The position numbers and the translations under genes were made by a program. Positions 1 to 8,124 of a stretch of DNA of 64,000 bases are shown piece by piece. The notes beneath the pieces were generated by a model. It had not been told where the DNA came from. It was given only the letters and a program-made list of their open reading frames with translations, and made no database searches. Location of the stretch: positions 3,286,001 to 3,350,000 of the forward strand of contig NZ_JAUSYS010000001.1 in assembly GCF_030817015.1 (NCBI RefSeq), in the 5' to 3' direction. Source of the DNA: Arthrobacter sp. V1I7. Its GTDB lineage: Bacteria > Actinomycetota > Actinomycetes > Actinomycetales > Micrococcaceae. Each line of letters begins with the position of its first letter. Position 1 is the first letter of the stretch.

Positions 1-410
1 TCCAGCGGCCCAAGGACTTCGCCGAACGGTTCGACTTTGTCTCGGGCCTGTTCCCTGAGCTCGCTAAACGGCGCGCCCAGCGGGCCGGCTCGCTCTCCGG
101 CGGTGAGCGCCAGATGGTCGCCATGGGGCGTGCCCTGATGATGGACCCGGCCGTGCTGCTGCTCGATGAGCCCTCCGCAGGCCTCTCCCCCGTCAAACAG
201 GATGAGACCTTCCTCCGGGTCCACGAGATCAACCGGGCCGGCGTCTCCGTGATCATGGTGGAACAGAATGCGCGCCGCTGCCTGCAGATCTGCGACCGCG
301 GCTACGTCCTTGACCAGGGCAAGGACGCCTACACCGGCACCGGTCGGGAACTCATGAAGGACCCCAAGGTCATCCAGCTGTACCTGGGCACGCTGGCCGA
401 CGAGGTCTAG
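1..410 (+). CDS. livF: Branched-chain amino acid ABC transporter ATP-binding protein (LivF), 3' part
   Basis: The gene enters from the left edge; the open frame runs from position 3 to the TAG at 408-410, so about 135 C-terminal residues are visible. They contain the ABC signature LSGGERQ, the Walker B motif LLLDEPSAGLSP and the switch-region histidine replaced by Q in VEQNARRCL, as is usual for LivF. The nucleotide-binding subunit energises uptake of Leu/Ile/Val or similar amino acids at the inner face of the membrane. A substrate-binding protein of the same system lies just downstream but in the opposite orientation, with a shared hairpin between them. The Walker A part is outside the window. 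Confidence 0.9.
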   Translation, partial: QRPKDFAERFDFVSGLFPELAKRRAQRAGSLSGGERQMVAMGRALMMDPAVLLLDEPSAGLSPVKQDETFLRVHEINRAGVSVIMVEQNARRCLQICDRGYVLDQGKDAYTGTGRELMKDPKVIQLYLGTLADEV

Positions 411-587
411 TCCGCACTGCCTTCGCAGACGGGTCGTCACCAGCCGGTGGCGGCCCTTCTGCATGCCCGGGGCCGTTCCCGGGCTCCGCTCCAAGGGCCT
501 CCGCAGCCACTTGCTCGGCGCCCTGGGCTGTTGCCTCAGCTGCCATAACCACCACGGCGTCACGCAGCCCGGAGTTTCGGGACGCAA

Positions 588-618
588 GAGACCCCCGTCC
601 GGACTGGACGGGGGTCTC
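588..618. terminator. Bidirectional hairpin terminator between convergent livF and livK-like genes
   Basis: A 13-bp perfect inverted repeat (GAGACCCCCGTCC, loop GGACT, then its complement) lies between two genes that end towards each other. There is no strong T-run, as is common in high-GC actinobacteria. Confidence 0.75.
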
Positions 619-639
619 GTGGTGTCGGGAGGAAGCGGC

Positions 640-1989
640 TTACAGCTGGCCGAATTCTTCCTTGGCCGGCGTGTAGGTGTTGTCATCCTGGTACTCATAG
701 ATCCCGATGTAGGCTTCGGTCGGGTCACCGGCGTCGGAGAACGTTATGGGGCCGGACTGGCCGTCATAGTCGACATCCTGGCCGTTGCGGAGGAGAGTGA
801 CGCAGGACGGGAAGGTGTTGCACTTCTCGCCACCCTCGGAAACGCCCTTGAGCTGTGCCGCGATGTCGGTGCCCTTGGTGCTCTTGGCGGCCTCGGCGGC
901 CAGGGCGATCAGGTTCACGGCATCGTAGGATTCGCCTGCGTAGCTGTAGTCCTTCAGGGCGGGGTCGATCGTCAGGAGCTTCTTCTTGAAGTCATCCTTG
1001 GCGAAGGTGCCCGGGATGGTGCCCTGGGCGCCCTTCAGCGTGCCGGGCTGGAAGTCCTTGCTGTAGTCGGACGTGTTGCCGTCCACGAGGAACATCTGGG
1101 TGGGCTTGACGCCCTTGCCCGTCATCAGCGGAACAATGCTCTTGGCCTGGTCAAAGGTGATCAGTGCGATTGCGTCCGGCTTGGCAGCGATGATCTTGTC
1201 CACCTGGCTGCTGAACTGGGAATCGCCTTCGTTGAAGAGTTCCTCGGCGACAACCTGGCCGCCTGCTGCCTCGAACGCTGCCTTCACGTTCTTCGCCAGA
1301 CCGGTGCCGTAAGCGTCGTTCAAGACGATCATGCCAACGGTCTGGGCTCCACAGGTAGCCATGTAGTTGCCGAGGACCTTGCCCTGGAGCACGTCCGAGG
1401 GGGCGGTGCGCCAGTAGAGGCCCTTGTCGTCCCAGGCGGTGAAGTCCGGCGAGGTGTTGGCCGGGGAGAACTGGATAACGCCGGCACCGGTGATCTGGTT
1501 GATGACCGTCTTGGACACACCGGAGGAAGCCGCACCAACGATTGCGCTGACGCCTGAGCCAAGCAACGCGTTGGTGGACTGCGTGGCAATGTCCGTCTTG
1601 GTGTCGCCGGAGTCTCGGTGAATGACCTCGACCGGTTTGCCCAGCACGCCGCCGGCATCGTTGATTTCCTTGATGCCGAGGTTGACACCCGCGATTTCGG
1701 GCGGGCCGAGGAAGGCCAGCGACCCGGTGGTCGGCAGGAGCGAGCCGATCTTGAGCGGCGTCGGGGTGGTCGTTGTGGAAGCAGGCACGGAACCGCCGGC
1801 AGCGGCGGCAGTGGTGGCGCTGCCGGTTGCACTGGGGGCCGGGCAAGCGATGCCTGCGGCCGCGGCGGTGGGGGATCCAGTCGACGTCGGGGTGGACGGG
1901 CCACCACAAGCCGTAGCCAGAAGAGCGACGCCGATGCTAAGCGATGTGAGCTTAGCGATGCGGGGCGCCACCTGGGGGAGTGAAGTCAT
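640..1989 (-). CDS. Branched-chain amino acid ABC transporter substrate-binding lipoprotein (LivK-like)
   Basis: This is a 449-residue periplasmic-binding-fold protein (Peripla_BP_6 type) that captures branched-chain or related amino acids outside the membrane and delivers them to the Liv permease. A signal peptide ends in the lipobox LLATACGG with Cys28 as the lipidation site, followed by a Ser/Thr/Ala-rich linker of about 45 residues. The mature domain opens with LKIGSLLPTTGSLAFLG, typical of the family, and has TSTNAL-type and GAASSGVSKT-type ligand-binding segments. The ATG start has a clear GAGGAG ribosome site. Upstream lie a Crp-like site and a second inverted repeat. The substrate is inferred from the livF neighbour. 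Confidence 0.9.
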   Translation of the reverse strand: MTSLPQVAPRIAKLTSLSIGVALLATACGGPSTPTSTGSPTAAAAGIACPAPSATGSATTAAAAGGSVPASTTTTPTPLKIGSLLPTTGSLAFLGPPEIAGVNLGIKEINDAGGVLGKPVEVIHRDSGDTKTDIATQSTNALLGSGVSAIVGAASSGVSKTVINQITGAGVIQFSPANTSPDFTAWDDKGLYWRTAPSDVLQGKVLGNYMATCGAQTVGMIVLNDAYGTGLAKNVKAAFEAAGGQVVAEELFNEGDSQFSSQVDKIIAAKPDAIALITFDQAKSIVPLMTGKGVKPTQMFLVDGNTSDYSKDFQPGTLKGAQGTIPGTFAKDDFKKKLLTIDPALKDYSYAGESYDAVNLIALAAEAAKSTKGTDIAAQLKGVSEGGEKCNTFPSCVTLLRNGQDVDYDGQSGPITFSDAGDPTEAYIGIYEYQDDNTYTPAKEEFGQL

Positions 1990-2038
1990 GTAAAAAATCT
2001 CCTCGATCTAAAGGTGCGAACGGCCTTTGATGCGAAAG

Positions 2039-2054
2039 ATCAGGTGTTCCTGAT
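2039..2054. promoter_or_regulatory. Perfect 6-4-6 inverted repeat in the leader of the LivK-like gene
   Basis: ATCAGG-TGTT-CCTGAT lies about 50-65 bases upstream of the start codon of the binding protein. It could be an operator or a small leader hairpin. No regulator family was recognised for it. Confidence 0.35.
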
Positions 2055-2090
2055 TTAACTTCAAGCTAGTGCAATTTTGGCCCGAACATA

Positions 2091-2106
2091 AGTGACTACG
2101 GTCACA
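2091..2106. promoter_or_regulatory. Crp/GlxR-like operator upstream of the LivK-like gene
   Basis: The site AGTGACTACGGTCACA has GTGA-N6-TCAC dyad symmetry and matches the TGTGA-N6-TCACA consensus of actinobacterial Crp/GlxR proteins except at the first base. It is about 100 bases upstream of the start codon, a position suited to activation. The 326-base stretch between this gene and the next lipoprotein (1990-2315) shows nothing else recognisable. Confidence 0.5.
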
Positions 2107-2315
2107 TCCTTATAACACTCGTTGCATAGAGGAAATCAGGTCAGTGCGGGGCCCCGGGGCTGGAGACGTCGTTTCGACGCGTCAGGGGTCACTGTCGCGG
2201 GTTTTCTCCGCACGGACGGGCTCGTCCCCCGCCGTCGGACCCTGCGACCGCGGCGTGGCGGCGCCGTGCCGCCACGCCGTCAGGATCGCCGTGGAACCGG
2301 GGAACTACCCGGTCT

Positions 2316-3452
2316 TCATCCAGCCGCCGCAACTTTCGGACTCAAACCGTCGCCCGGGCGTCGGTGGAGGCCACAGGTTGTTTTGGCGGCTCCGAGCAGG
2401 GAATTCCTTCCGTCATGTTCGCTGGTCTCGAAGCCCCTCACTTGCCGCCGGAGCTCTGAGTCGCAACTTCGGCCTTGGGAGTCGTGGGCGTAGTCGGGGT
2501 TTACCTGGTATGCGTGCTGGTCGAGCGTCAGTGCCTGCTGGTTGATTTCCTGCAGCTGGGCGTCTGAGAGCTTTTCCGCCTTGACGAGGTCCAAGGTCTC
2601 CTGATTCTCGCCGCCCTCGGCTGTCACTTTCACCAGACCCGTGCCTGCTGAATAGTACTTCCGCTGGTGACCCACTTGCGGTTCCAGCGGGTTGTGTTCA
2701 TCAATGACCAGCACATCGTCGTAGCATCCGGTGGGAACACATACTGGCTCGTGCTCCTTGAAGACCGCCCCGCAGTCCAGGAAGCCCACCGCCGGCGCGT
2801 GAGCCTGCACGTAGCTCACCGTGCCGGTCCGGGGCTCGGTCTGCATCGCGATGCCTGCCTGGGCTCCGGAGATGCCGCTGAGAAAGGTGTTCGGCGCGCC
2901 GATGAATGTGCCGCCTTCGAACTCTTCCGGGTACTCCCCGAAGAGCCAGACGTCGCCACTTTCCGTCTGGGCAAAAAAGGCCAGTTCGGATTCCACCAGC
3001 TCCCCATCGGCGTAGTCCCGGTCCCACAACACCTGGGTCTTTACGCCGTCTATCACTTTGGTCAGTCCGGTCACGGAGTGGACCACCGTGCGCTCGGTAT
3101 CGCCTTCCGCACTCGTGACCGTGCCCGTTGTTGTGTACTGCATGCCGGGCGTCAGCGGAAACCACTTATTGTCTATCCTCGGCGACGCCGGGAAGGCGGT
3201 GCGGTCGAAGTGCAGGGCGGACTCTGGTCCGCAGAGCCCTACAGCCACCGACGTCACCGTCGGCGACACCGGAGGTGACGAAGACGCCGACACCGCCGGC
3301 GACGCCTGAGGCGATGCTGAATCCGATGCGGCTGGGGAATTGACCGGAGCCGGGGCAGCACTTTGTGCAGTACACGACGCCACTGTGGACATCGTCACAA
3401 ACAGCATGAGAACGGAACCCAACTCTTTTAGTCGTTCGTGGGGCTGGAACAT
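2316..3452 (-). CDS. Putative lipoprotein of unknown function
   Basis: A 378-residue exported protein with signal peptide and lipobox TVASC (Cys27), then a Pro/Ser/Ala linker. The rest is a soluble domain beginning near residue 78 at FDRTAFPASPRI, with motifs DNKWFPLTPGMQ, VLWDRDYADGELVES and TGLVKVTAEGG. No enzyme motif or named domain was recognised. The last 60 residues after VNPDYAHDS look unlike the rest: basic, low in GC at codon third positions and without clear secondary structure. In another frame the same DNA reads TTPKAEVATQSSGGK and stops at 2438, so a late frameshift is possible. The start is supported by a GAAAGG site. Confidence 0.7.
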   Translation of the reverse strand: MFQPHERLKELGSVLMLFVTMSTVASCTAQSAAPAPVNSPAASDSASPQASPAVSASSSPPVSPTVTSVAVGLCGPESALHFDRTAFPASPRIDNKWFPLTPGMQYTTTGTVTSAEGDTERTVVHSVTGLTKVIDGVKTQVLWDRDYADGELVESELAFFAQTESGDVWLFGEYPEEFEGGTFIGAPNTFLSGISGAQAGIAMQTEPRTGTVSYVQAHAPAVGFLDCGAVFKEHEPVCVPTGCYDDVLVIDEHNPLEPQVGHQRKYYSAGTGLVKVTAEGGENQETLDLVKAEKLSDAQLQEINQQALTLDQHAYQVNPDYAHDSQGRSCDSELRRQVRGFETSEHDGRNSLLGAAKTTCGLHRRPGDGLSPKVAAAG

Positions 3453-3796
3453 TTCGGTGACCTTTCGCTGTTGGAATGTTGTGGCTTCCAGCAGCTGTCT
3501 TCGGCCCCCTTGCCTTCAGGGCAGCGCTGGCGAAACCGCGCTACGCCGAGCGGGAGGAAGTTGCCCGAACGGGACGCGGATCGGGGTGTCTCGGGCGAGT
3601 CGCCGAGGAGGAGAGGGACGTGCGTTCAGCCTCCTCTCCTCAACCTGAGACCACTGCCAATTCCGGATAGGTGTAGCAGAATGATGGCCCTATTTCGGCC
3701 ATTTGAGTAGAGGACGGCAGCACTCATTTGACCAGAGCGTGAATCTATCGGCCGACAAAGTCAGTATCGGACCGCCGCCGCCTCATTAGCCATAAG
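3453..3796. other. Intergenic stretch without recognisable gene
   Basis: No coding frame with a credible start and composition was seen. The only structure noted is a perfect 9-bp inverted repeat (GAGGAGAGG at 3608-3616, complement at 3633-3641, 16-base loop) that could form a hairpin upstream of the lipoprotein gene. Confidence 0.4.
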
Positions 3797-3843
3797 TACC
3801 GCCGGTGGGACTCGAACCCACAACACGCGGATTTTTAAGTCCG
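3797..3843 (-). repeat. Displaced partial copy of the tRNA 3' half (att-like scar)
   Basis: This stretch repeats the T-arm, variable region and anticodon arm of the tRNA at 4041-4114. Bases 3804-3835 match 4048-4079, then one extra T falls in the anticodon loop. The acceptor 3' strand differs (GCC for CCA) and the 5' half of the tRNA is absent. The copy lies 244 bp beyond the tRNA 3' end, where a site-specific integrase would leave its second attachment site. It is probably the scar of a lost integrative element. It cannot fold as a full tRNA. Confidence 0.6.
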
Positions 3844-3934
3844 GCGGCTGGCCTTGCATGGGGTGCGGGGTGGTGCAATTTCCGTGTTATTACTGGGTTC
3901 GCTGGTGCGGCTAGGTGCCGGGTCATTTTAGAAA

Positions 3935-3957
3935 TTGGTCACCAAAATGGTCACCAA
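3935..3957. repeat. Two adjacent near-palindromic 11-mers TTGGTCACCAA
   Basis: TTGGTCACCAA and TGGTCACCAA follow each other with two A residues between, inside the 244-bp interval bounded by the tRNA-derived repeats. Paired near-palindromes of this kind may be a dimer operator or integrase arm-type sites left from a lost element. This is inference from position only. Confidence 0.35.
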
Positions 3958-3992
3958 GCCTTCGAATGGCCGACGTTCCCGGACATGACAAA

Positions 3993-4032
3993 AGACCCCC
4001 GATTTCCCTAGTTCTAGGGAAATCGGAGGTCC
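3993..4032 (-). terminator. Terminator of the tRNA gene
   Basis: A 12-bp perfect stem (CCGATTTCCCTA, loop GTTC) is extended by a partly paired outer stem. Read on the minus strand it is followed by TCTTTT. It begins about 10 bases after the tRNA 3' end. Confidence 0.8.
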
Positions 4033-4040
4033 TTGCGTTG

Positions 4041-4114
4041 TACCCCAGGTGGGACTCGAACCCACAACACGCGGATTTTAAGTCCGCTGCCTCTGCCAAT
4101 TGGGCTACTGGGGC
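4041..4114 (-). tRNA. tRNA with anticodon UAA (Leu by anticodon), short variable loop
   Basis: The 74-base gene folds as a complete cloverleaf: acceptor GCCCCAG/CTGGGGT with a G1-U72 wobble, D arm, anticodon stem GCGGA/TCCGC with loop CTTAAAA, variable loop GTGTT, T stem GTGGG/CCCAC with TTCGAGT, and discriminator A73. The CCA tail is not encoded (CAA follows). Anticodon UAA would read UUA. Bacterial leucine tRNAs normally have a long variable arm (class II), while this one has five bases, so its charging identity deserves checking. The 3' half is repeated 244 bp downstream. Confidence 0.85.
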
Positions 4115-4161
4115 GCCCGGTCCATGGTATCCCGTCGGGCCGTCCTCCGCCCCTGCCAAGG

Positions 4162-5103
4162 TCAGCCGAACGGGCCGGCGTAGCGGAAGGTCCCGCTGAC
4201 GCCACCCGGCCAAAGGGCCAGCGGAAGCAGCTGGAAGTGCACGCCCCAGGCGGGGTCCGGGGCCTCGACGCCGAGGGAGGTGGACGGCACGAAGCCGAAC
4301 CTCGAGTAATACTCCGGGCTGCCGAGCAGGGCGATACCGCACTCCCCCGCCACATTTGCGCGGGCTATGGTTTCCGTCATCAGCGCGGAACCGATGCCAT
4401 GGCGCTGCAGCCGCGGCACCACGCCGATGGGACCAAGGCCCAGCAGTTTCAGCTCCCCCGCCCAGCCGCGGGTACTGATCACATGGCCCACAATCTCGCC
4501 GTCGAGCTCCGCAACGACGCTGAACTCCGGCAAGTATTCCTCGCACTCGAATAGCCTGGCGAGCAGTTCGACCTCCTCCGGTTCCCCGTCGAACCGGAGC
4601 CCGGTGACGGGCGAGACGGCGAAGGCCGCGGCAGCCAAGGCCAGGAGGGCAGGGCGGTCGGCGGGCTGTTCGCTGCGCAGCACGAGCTCGGGCGCGGGCT
4701 TCCGCTCCCCGCTGTCGGCGACCAGCTCGTGCAGTACCTCGAGGGCACGGTCGGCGTCGGCCACGGGGACCAGAATATGGTCGTGGTGGAATCCTGCCAG
4801 GACATTGCAGCTGATCTTCGCCTCGGTCAACGCGGCCCTGACGGCTGCCGTCAGGCCGACCGCCTCGAGCGCGGAGTGCACCTGCAGCGTGATCCAGGCC
4901 CCGACAAAGTCATAGGACAGCTCCAGCCGGTCCGCCTCGGCCCGTGGCAGCACCACGGTCAGGCCTTCCGCCTCCCGGACGGCTGCCGCGATCGCGCCTG
5001 CCAGGGGTTTACCATGCGGCCACAGGGCATAGACGAACTCGCCGTCGCGGCGTTCGGGGCGCATGGTGGCCAGGAGGGTGTGCAGATCCTTTTCAGCTGT
5101 CAT
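4162..5103 (-). CDS. GNAT acetyltransferase with N-terminal ACT-like (DUF2241) domain
   Basis: The 313-residue protein has two parts. Residues 1 to about 130 resemble DUF2241/ACT-like domains, with AEGLTVVLPRAEAD, LQVHSALEAVGLTAAV and a HHDHILVPVADADRAL strand-loop-helix; such domains often bind small ligands, usually amino acids. Residues from about 140 form a GNAT fold, with the acetyl-CoA loop seen around IGVVPRLQRHGIGSALM and the closing strand region at YYSRFGFVPS. It probably acetylates a small amine or a protein under control of the N-terminal domain; the substrate is unknown. The ATG start gives a full-length N-terminal domain. Confidence 0.8.
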   Translation of the reverse strand: MTAEKDLHTLLATMRPERRDGEFVYALWPHGKPLAGAIAAAVREAEGLTVVLPRAEADRLELSYDFVGAWITLQVHSALEAVGLTAAVRAALTEAKISCNVLAGFHHDHILVPVADADRALEVLHELVADSGERKPAPELVLRSEQPADRPALLALAAAAFAVSPVTGLRFDGEPEEVELLARLFECEEYLPEFSVVAELDGEIVGHVISTRGWAGELKLLGLGPIGVVPRLQRHGIGSALMTETIARANVAGECGIALLGSPEYYSRFGFVPSTSLGVEAPDPAWGVHFQLLPLALWPGGVSGTFRYAGPFG

Positions 5104-5150
5104 GGGGCCAGTCTAGGTGCGGGGGCCGCCCCGCTTCCCGCCAACGGAAA

Positions 5151-5186
5151 ACGGCGGCCGCTCCCCGGGAAGGGAACGGCCGCCGT
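5151..5186 (-). terminator. Hairpin terminator after ndh
   Basis: ACGGCGGCCG pairs with CGGCCGCCGT across a 16-base loop, 18 bases after the ndh stop codon on the minus strand. TTTTCC follows the stem, which fits intrinsic termination. Confidence 0.8.
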
Positions 5187-5203
5187 CGAAAGGCTCGCGC
5201 TGG

Positions 5204-6655
5204 CTACTTGGAGTCGGCCGGCACCGATACCTTGGAGGCGTCTGCTGCCGGCGTGCCGGCGGCCGGGGCGGGAGCCGCCGGCTTCGGCGCCGGGCTTGCG
5301 GCGGCAACGAAGGCGCCCCGGGGGTTGTCCAGGTCGATCAGCTGCGTGGTGTCGCGGCCCATGAAGAAGGCCAGGACCCAGCCGAAGATGACGCGGAACT
5401 TGCGTTCGAAGGTCGGCATGGCCAGGCCGTGGTAGCCACGGTGTGCCAGCCAGGCCAGCGGGCCCTTGAGCCCGATGCGGCCCAGGATGTTGATGTTGGC
5501 AACGCCCTTCCACTCGCCGAACCCGGCAACGGCGCCCAGGTTCTTGTGCTTGTAGTCCTTGAGCGGCTTGTCCCAGCGGGAAGCCCACAAGTTCTTGGCG
5601 AGGCGCTTGGCCTGGCGCAGGGCGTGCTGGGCGTTGGGGACGCAGGTACCGTCCGGCAGGCCGCTGCCCGAGAGGTCCGGCACGGCCGCAACGTCGCCGG
5701 CGGCCCAGGCATTCTCGATGATTCCTTCGTCCCCGGCGATGCGCAGGTCCGGGAGGACGCGGACGCGTCCGCGTGGCTCGAGCGGGAAGTCGGTGGAGCG
5801 GACCATCGGGTTGGCCTGCACACCGGCAGTCCAGACCAGGGTGTCCGACTCGAATTCCTGTGCCGGGGTCTTGTCCGGAAGGTTGATGAGCTTCAGGGAG
5901 CCCTCGGCGTTGTCCAGTGAGGTGTTCAGCAGGACCTCGATACCGCGGCTGCGGAGGTGCTCTACGACCCATTCGGCCTGTTTGGCCGTGACCTCGGGCA
6001 TGATGCGGCCCATGGCCTCAACCAGGACGAAGCGGACTTCCTCCTGCTTGACGCGGGGGTTGTTTTTGACCGCGGCGCGGGCGAGGTCTTCCATTTCGGT
6101 GATGCACTCGATGCCGGCAAAGCCGCCGCCGACGACGACGAAGGTCAGGGCGCGGGCGCGCTCAACCGGATCCGTCATGAGCGAGCCGGCTTCGATGCGA
6201 TCGAGGACGCCGTTGCGCAGGGCCACGGCTTCCTCGATGGTCTTGAGACCGATGCCCTTGTCCGCGAGGCCCTTGATCGGGAAGGTGCGGGTTATCGCGC
6301 CGGCAGCCACGACGACGTCGAAGTAGGGAATCTCGAAGTTCTCGCCACCATCGGCGGGGGCAACCACGGCGGTGCGGTTGGCGTGGTCGATCGAGAGGAC
6401 GCGGCCCTGGACGAGTTCCGTCTGCTTGAGGTGCTGGCGGTGCGAGACTACGGCGTGGCGTGCCTCGATGTTGCCGCCTGCCACCTCGGGGAGGAAGGGC
6501 TGGTAGGTCATGTAGGGCAGCGGATCAACGACGGTGACGATGCCACCGGCATTCGCGATCTTGTTCTGCAGTTTGAGGGCTACGTACAGGCCGACGTACC
6601 CGCCGCCGACGACGAGTACCCTGGGACGGTCCTGGAGCTGAGGGGTGGATGCCAT
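5204..6655 (-). CDS. ndh: Type II NADH dehydrogenase (NDH-2)
   Basis: This 483-residue flavoprotein oxidises NADH and passes electrons to menaquinone without pumping protons, at the cytoplasmic face of the membrane. The FAD dinucleotide fold is at the N-terminus (VLVVGGGYVGLYVAL, residues 14-28). The NADH fold follows as VVVGGGFAGIECITEM near residue 170, and the second FAD motif NAWAAGDVAAVPDLSG lies near 315. The C-terminus has the membrane-binding helices of the family (NILGRIGLKGPLAWLAHRG) and ends in an Ala/Pro-rich tail of about 35 residues that is longer than usual. It is monocistronic, bounded by a terminator hairpin. Confidence 0.92.
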   Translation of the reverse strand: MASTPQLQDRPRVLVVGGGYVGLYVALKLQNKIANAGGIVTVVDPLPYMTYQPFLPEVAGGNIEARHAVVSHRQHLKQTELVQGRVLSIDHANRTAVVAPADGGENFEIPYFDVVVAAGAITRTFPIKGLADKGIGLKTIEEAVALRNGVLDRIEAGSLMTDPVERARALTFVVVGGGFAGIECITEMEDLARAAVKNNPRVKQEEVRFVLVEAMGRIMPEVTAKQAEWVVEHLRSRGIEVLLNTSLDNAEGSLKLINLPDKTPAQEFESDTLVWTAGVQANPMVRSTDFPLEPRGRVRVLPDLRIAGDEGIIENAWAAGDVAAVPDLSGSGLPDGTCVPNAQHALRQAKRLAKNLWASRWDKPLKDYKHKNLGAVAGFGEWKGVANINILGRIGLKGPLAWLAHRGYHGLAMPTFERKFRVIFGWVLAFFMGRDTTQLIDLDNPRGAFVAAASPAPKPAAPAPAAGTPAADASKVSVPADSK

Positions 6656-6693
6656 TCCTCAAGAATACCGTAGTTTGTGAAAACCTTCACTAA

Positions 6694-8124
6694 CTACGTT
6701 TTACCCCCGGAATCCCCCGGATCCAGCACCCGGGTCCCCGGTCCTCCGGACGCGTCCCGACCTCCGGACCCGTCCGGACCTCCTGTCGCGGCCGGACCTC
6801 CTGTCGCGGCCGGGCGTCCGGCCCGGCGGAGCTGGGAAACCGCAGCCACGATGATGGCCACGAACAGCGCCCCGAAGCCGAGGACGACCATGGCCGGGAC
6901 GGCGCTGTCGAGCTGCGAGGGCCGCTCCGCCACCGGCACTGTGGCCTCCGGCAGCGTCGGCACCGCACTGGATGGAGCGGGCGCCTCTGTGGCCGGCGTC
7001 GTCACCAGGTTTCCGCGGCGGTGAACGCGGATCCAGTCCGAGATGGAGCCCAGCGGATTCGTTTTGGTTTCCGGCACGTCGGCTTTGAGAGCCGCCTCGG
7101 CGTTGAGCAGCCCGAAGCCGTAAATCGGGTCCTTCCCGGCCGCCCCGGTGTCCTTCGCGGTGCTGACGATCCTGTTGATGACCTGGCTGGCCGTCATGTC
7201 CGGCCACTCGGAACGGATCAGGGCCGCGACGCCGGCGACGATGGGGGTGGCGCCGGAGGTGCCCGCCCACTCGGCGTAGCCGCCGGACGGCAGGCCGCCG
7301 ATCAGGTTCTCGGCAGGGGCCGCTACGCCGATGCTGATGCCCTGGGAAGAGGAATCGACGCTGGCCCTCCCCTTGCGGTCCAGCCCGGCCACGGTCAACA
7401 CTCCGGGAATGGTGGCCGGGGCGCCGACCTGGATGTTTCCGCCCAGCCGGTTGCCGGCTGCGGCCACGATCACAACGTCCTTCTGCTCGGCGTAGAGGAA
7501 AGCCGCGTCCCAGCTCTGCGGCCACTCCGGGGAGGTACTGCCGAGCGAGATGTTGATGACCCGGGCGCCGTTGTCGACGGCCCAGCGGACAGCCTCGGGG
7601 ATCTGGTCCTGGTCACTCTTGCCGCCGGGGTTGGCCGAACCGAGCCAGGTGGAGACCGACAGCAGTTGGGCCTCGGGCGCAACCCCGACAATCCCGTCCG
7701 GTCCGACCGTGGGACCCGGGCGTGCGCTGGGGCTGGCGCTGGCGGTGGACCCCGCGGGCTGGTGTCCGCGGCCCGCGAGCATGGTGGCCACCAGGGTGCC
7801 GTGTTCCGGCTTGGCGCCGATGCTCTCCCGCCCGTCCGGGCTGCCGGCGCCGGACACATCCGCTCCCCCGGACAGCACTCCGGCCAGATCCGGGTGGGTG
7901 CCGTCCACGCCGCTATCGATCACGGCGATCTTGACGTTTGCGCCCTTGGAGACCTCCCAGGCCTTGGTGATTCCCGACTCGGCGAGCCAGTACTGCTTGT
8001 CGCGCCAGGAATCCGCGTGCGCGGCGGGAGCCGCCGCCAGCGTTGCCGAAAGGGTTCCGCCCGCCAGGGCCAAGGCCATCAACGCGGAGGCGGTCCGGCG
8101 GGGCCGGGCTGTTGCTCTGGTCAT
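6694..8124 (-). CDS. Mycosin-like S8 family serine protease
   Basis: This is a 476-residue subtilisin-family protease, exported and membrane-anchored. A signal peptide ends near AAHADSWRD. The catalytic triad is visible as Asp in IAVIDSGVDGTHPDL, His in EHGTLVATMLAG and Ser in GTSGATPIVAGVAAL. One transmembrane helix (MVVLGFGALFVAIIVAAV) near residue 430 is followed by a Gly/Ala/Pro-rich cytoplasmic tail with ATGGP repeats. This is the architecture of type VII secretion mycosins (MycP), but no EccC or WXG100 gene is nearby. The ATG at 8124 was chosen because it begins the signal peptide; upstream frame overlaps nothing useful. It lies about 100 bases after ppx and is probably co-transcribed with it. 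Confidence 0.85.
   Translation of the reverse strand: MTRATARPRRTASALMALALAGGTLSATLAAAPAAHADSWRDKQYWLAESGITKAWEVSKGANVKIAVIDSGVDGTHPDLAGVLSGGADVSGAGSPDGRESIGAKPEHGTLVATMLAGRGHQPAGSTASASPSARPGPTVGPDGIVGVAPEAQLLSVSTWLGSANPGGKSDQDQIPEAVRWAVDNGARVINISLGSTSPEWPQSWDAAFLYAEQKDVVIVAAAGNRLGGNIQVGAPATIPGVLTVAGLDRKGRASVDSSSQGISIGVAAPAENLIGGLPSGGYAEWAGTSGATPIVAGVAALIRSEWPDMTASQVINRIVSTAKDTGAAGKDPIYGFGLLNAEAALKADVPETKTNPLGSISDWIRVHRRGNLVTTPATEAPAPSSAVPTLPEATVPVAERPSQLDSAVPAMVVLGFGALFVAIIVAAVSQLRRAGRPAATGGPAATGGPDGSGGRDASGGPGTRVLDPGDSGGKT

Noticed and set aside
3797..3843. Second functional tRNA gene
   Set aside because: The 5' acceptor and D arm are absent and the anticodon loop has an extra base.
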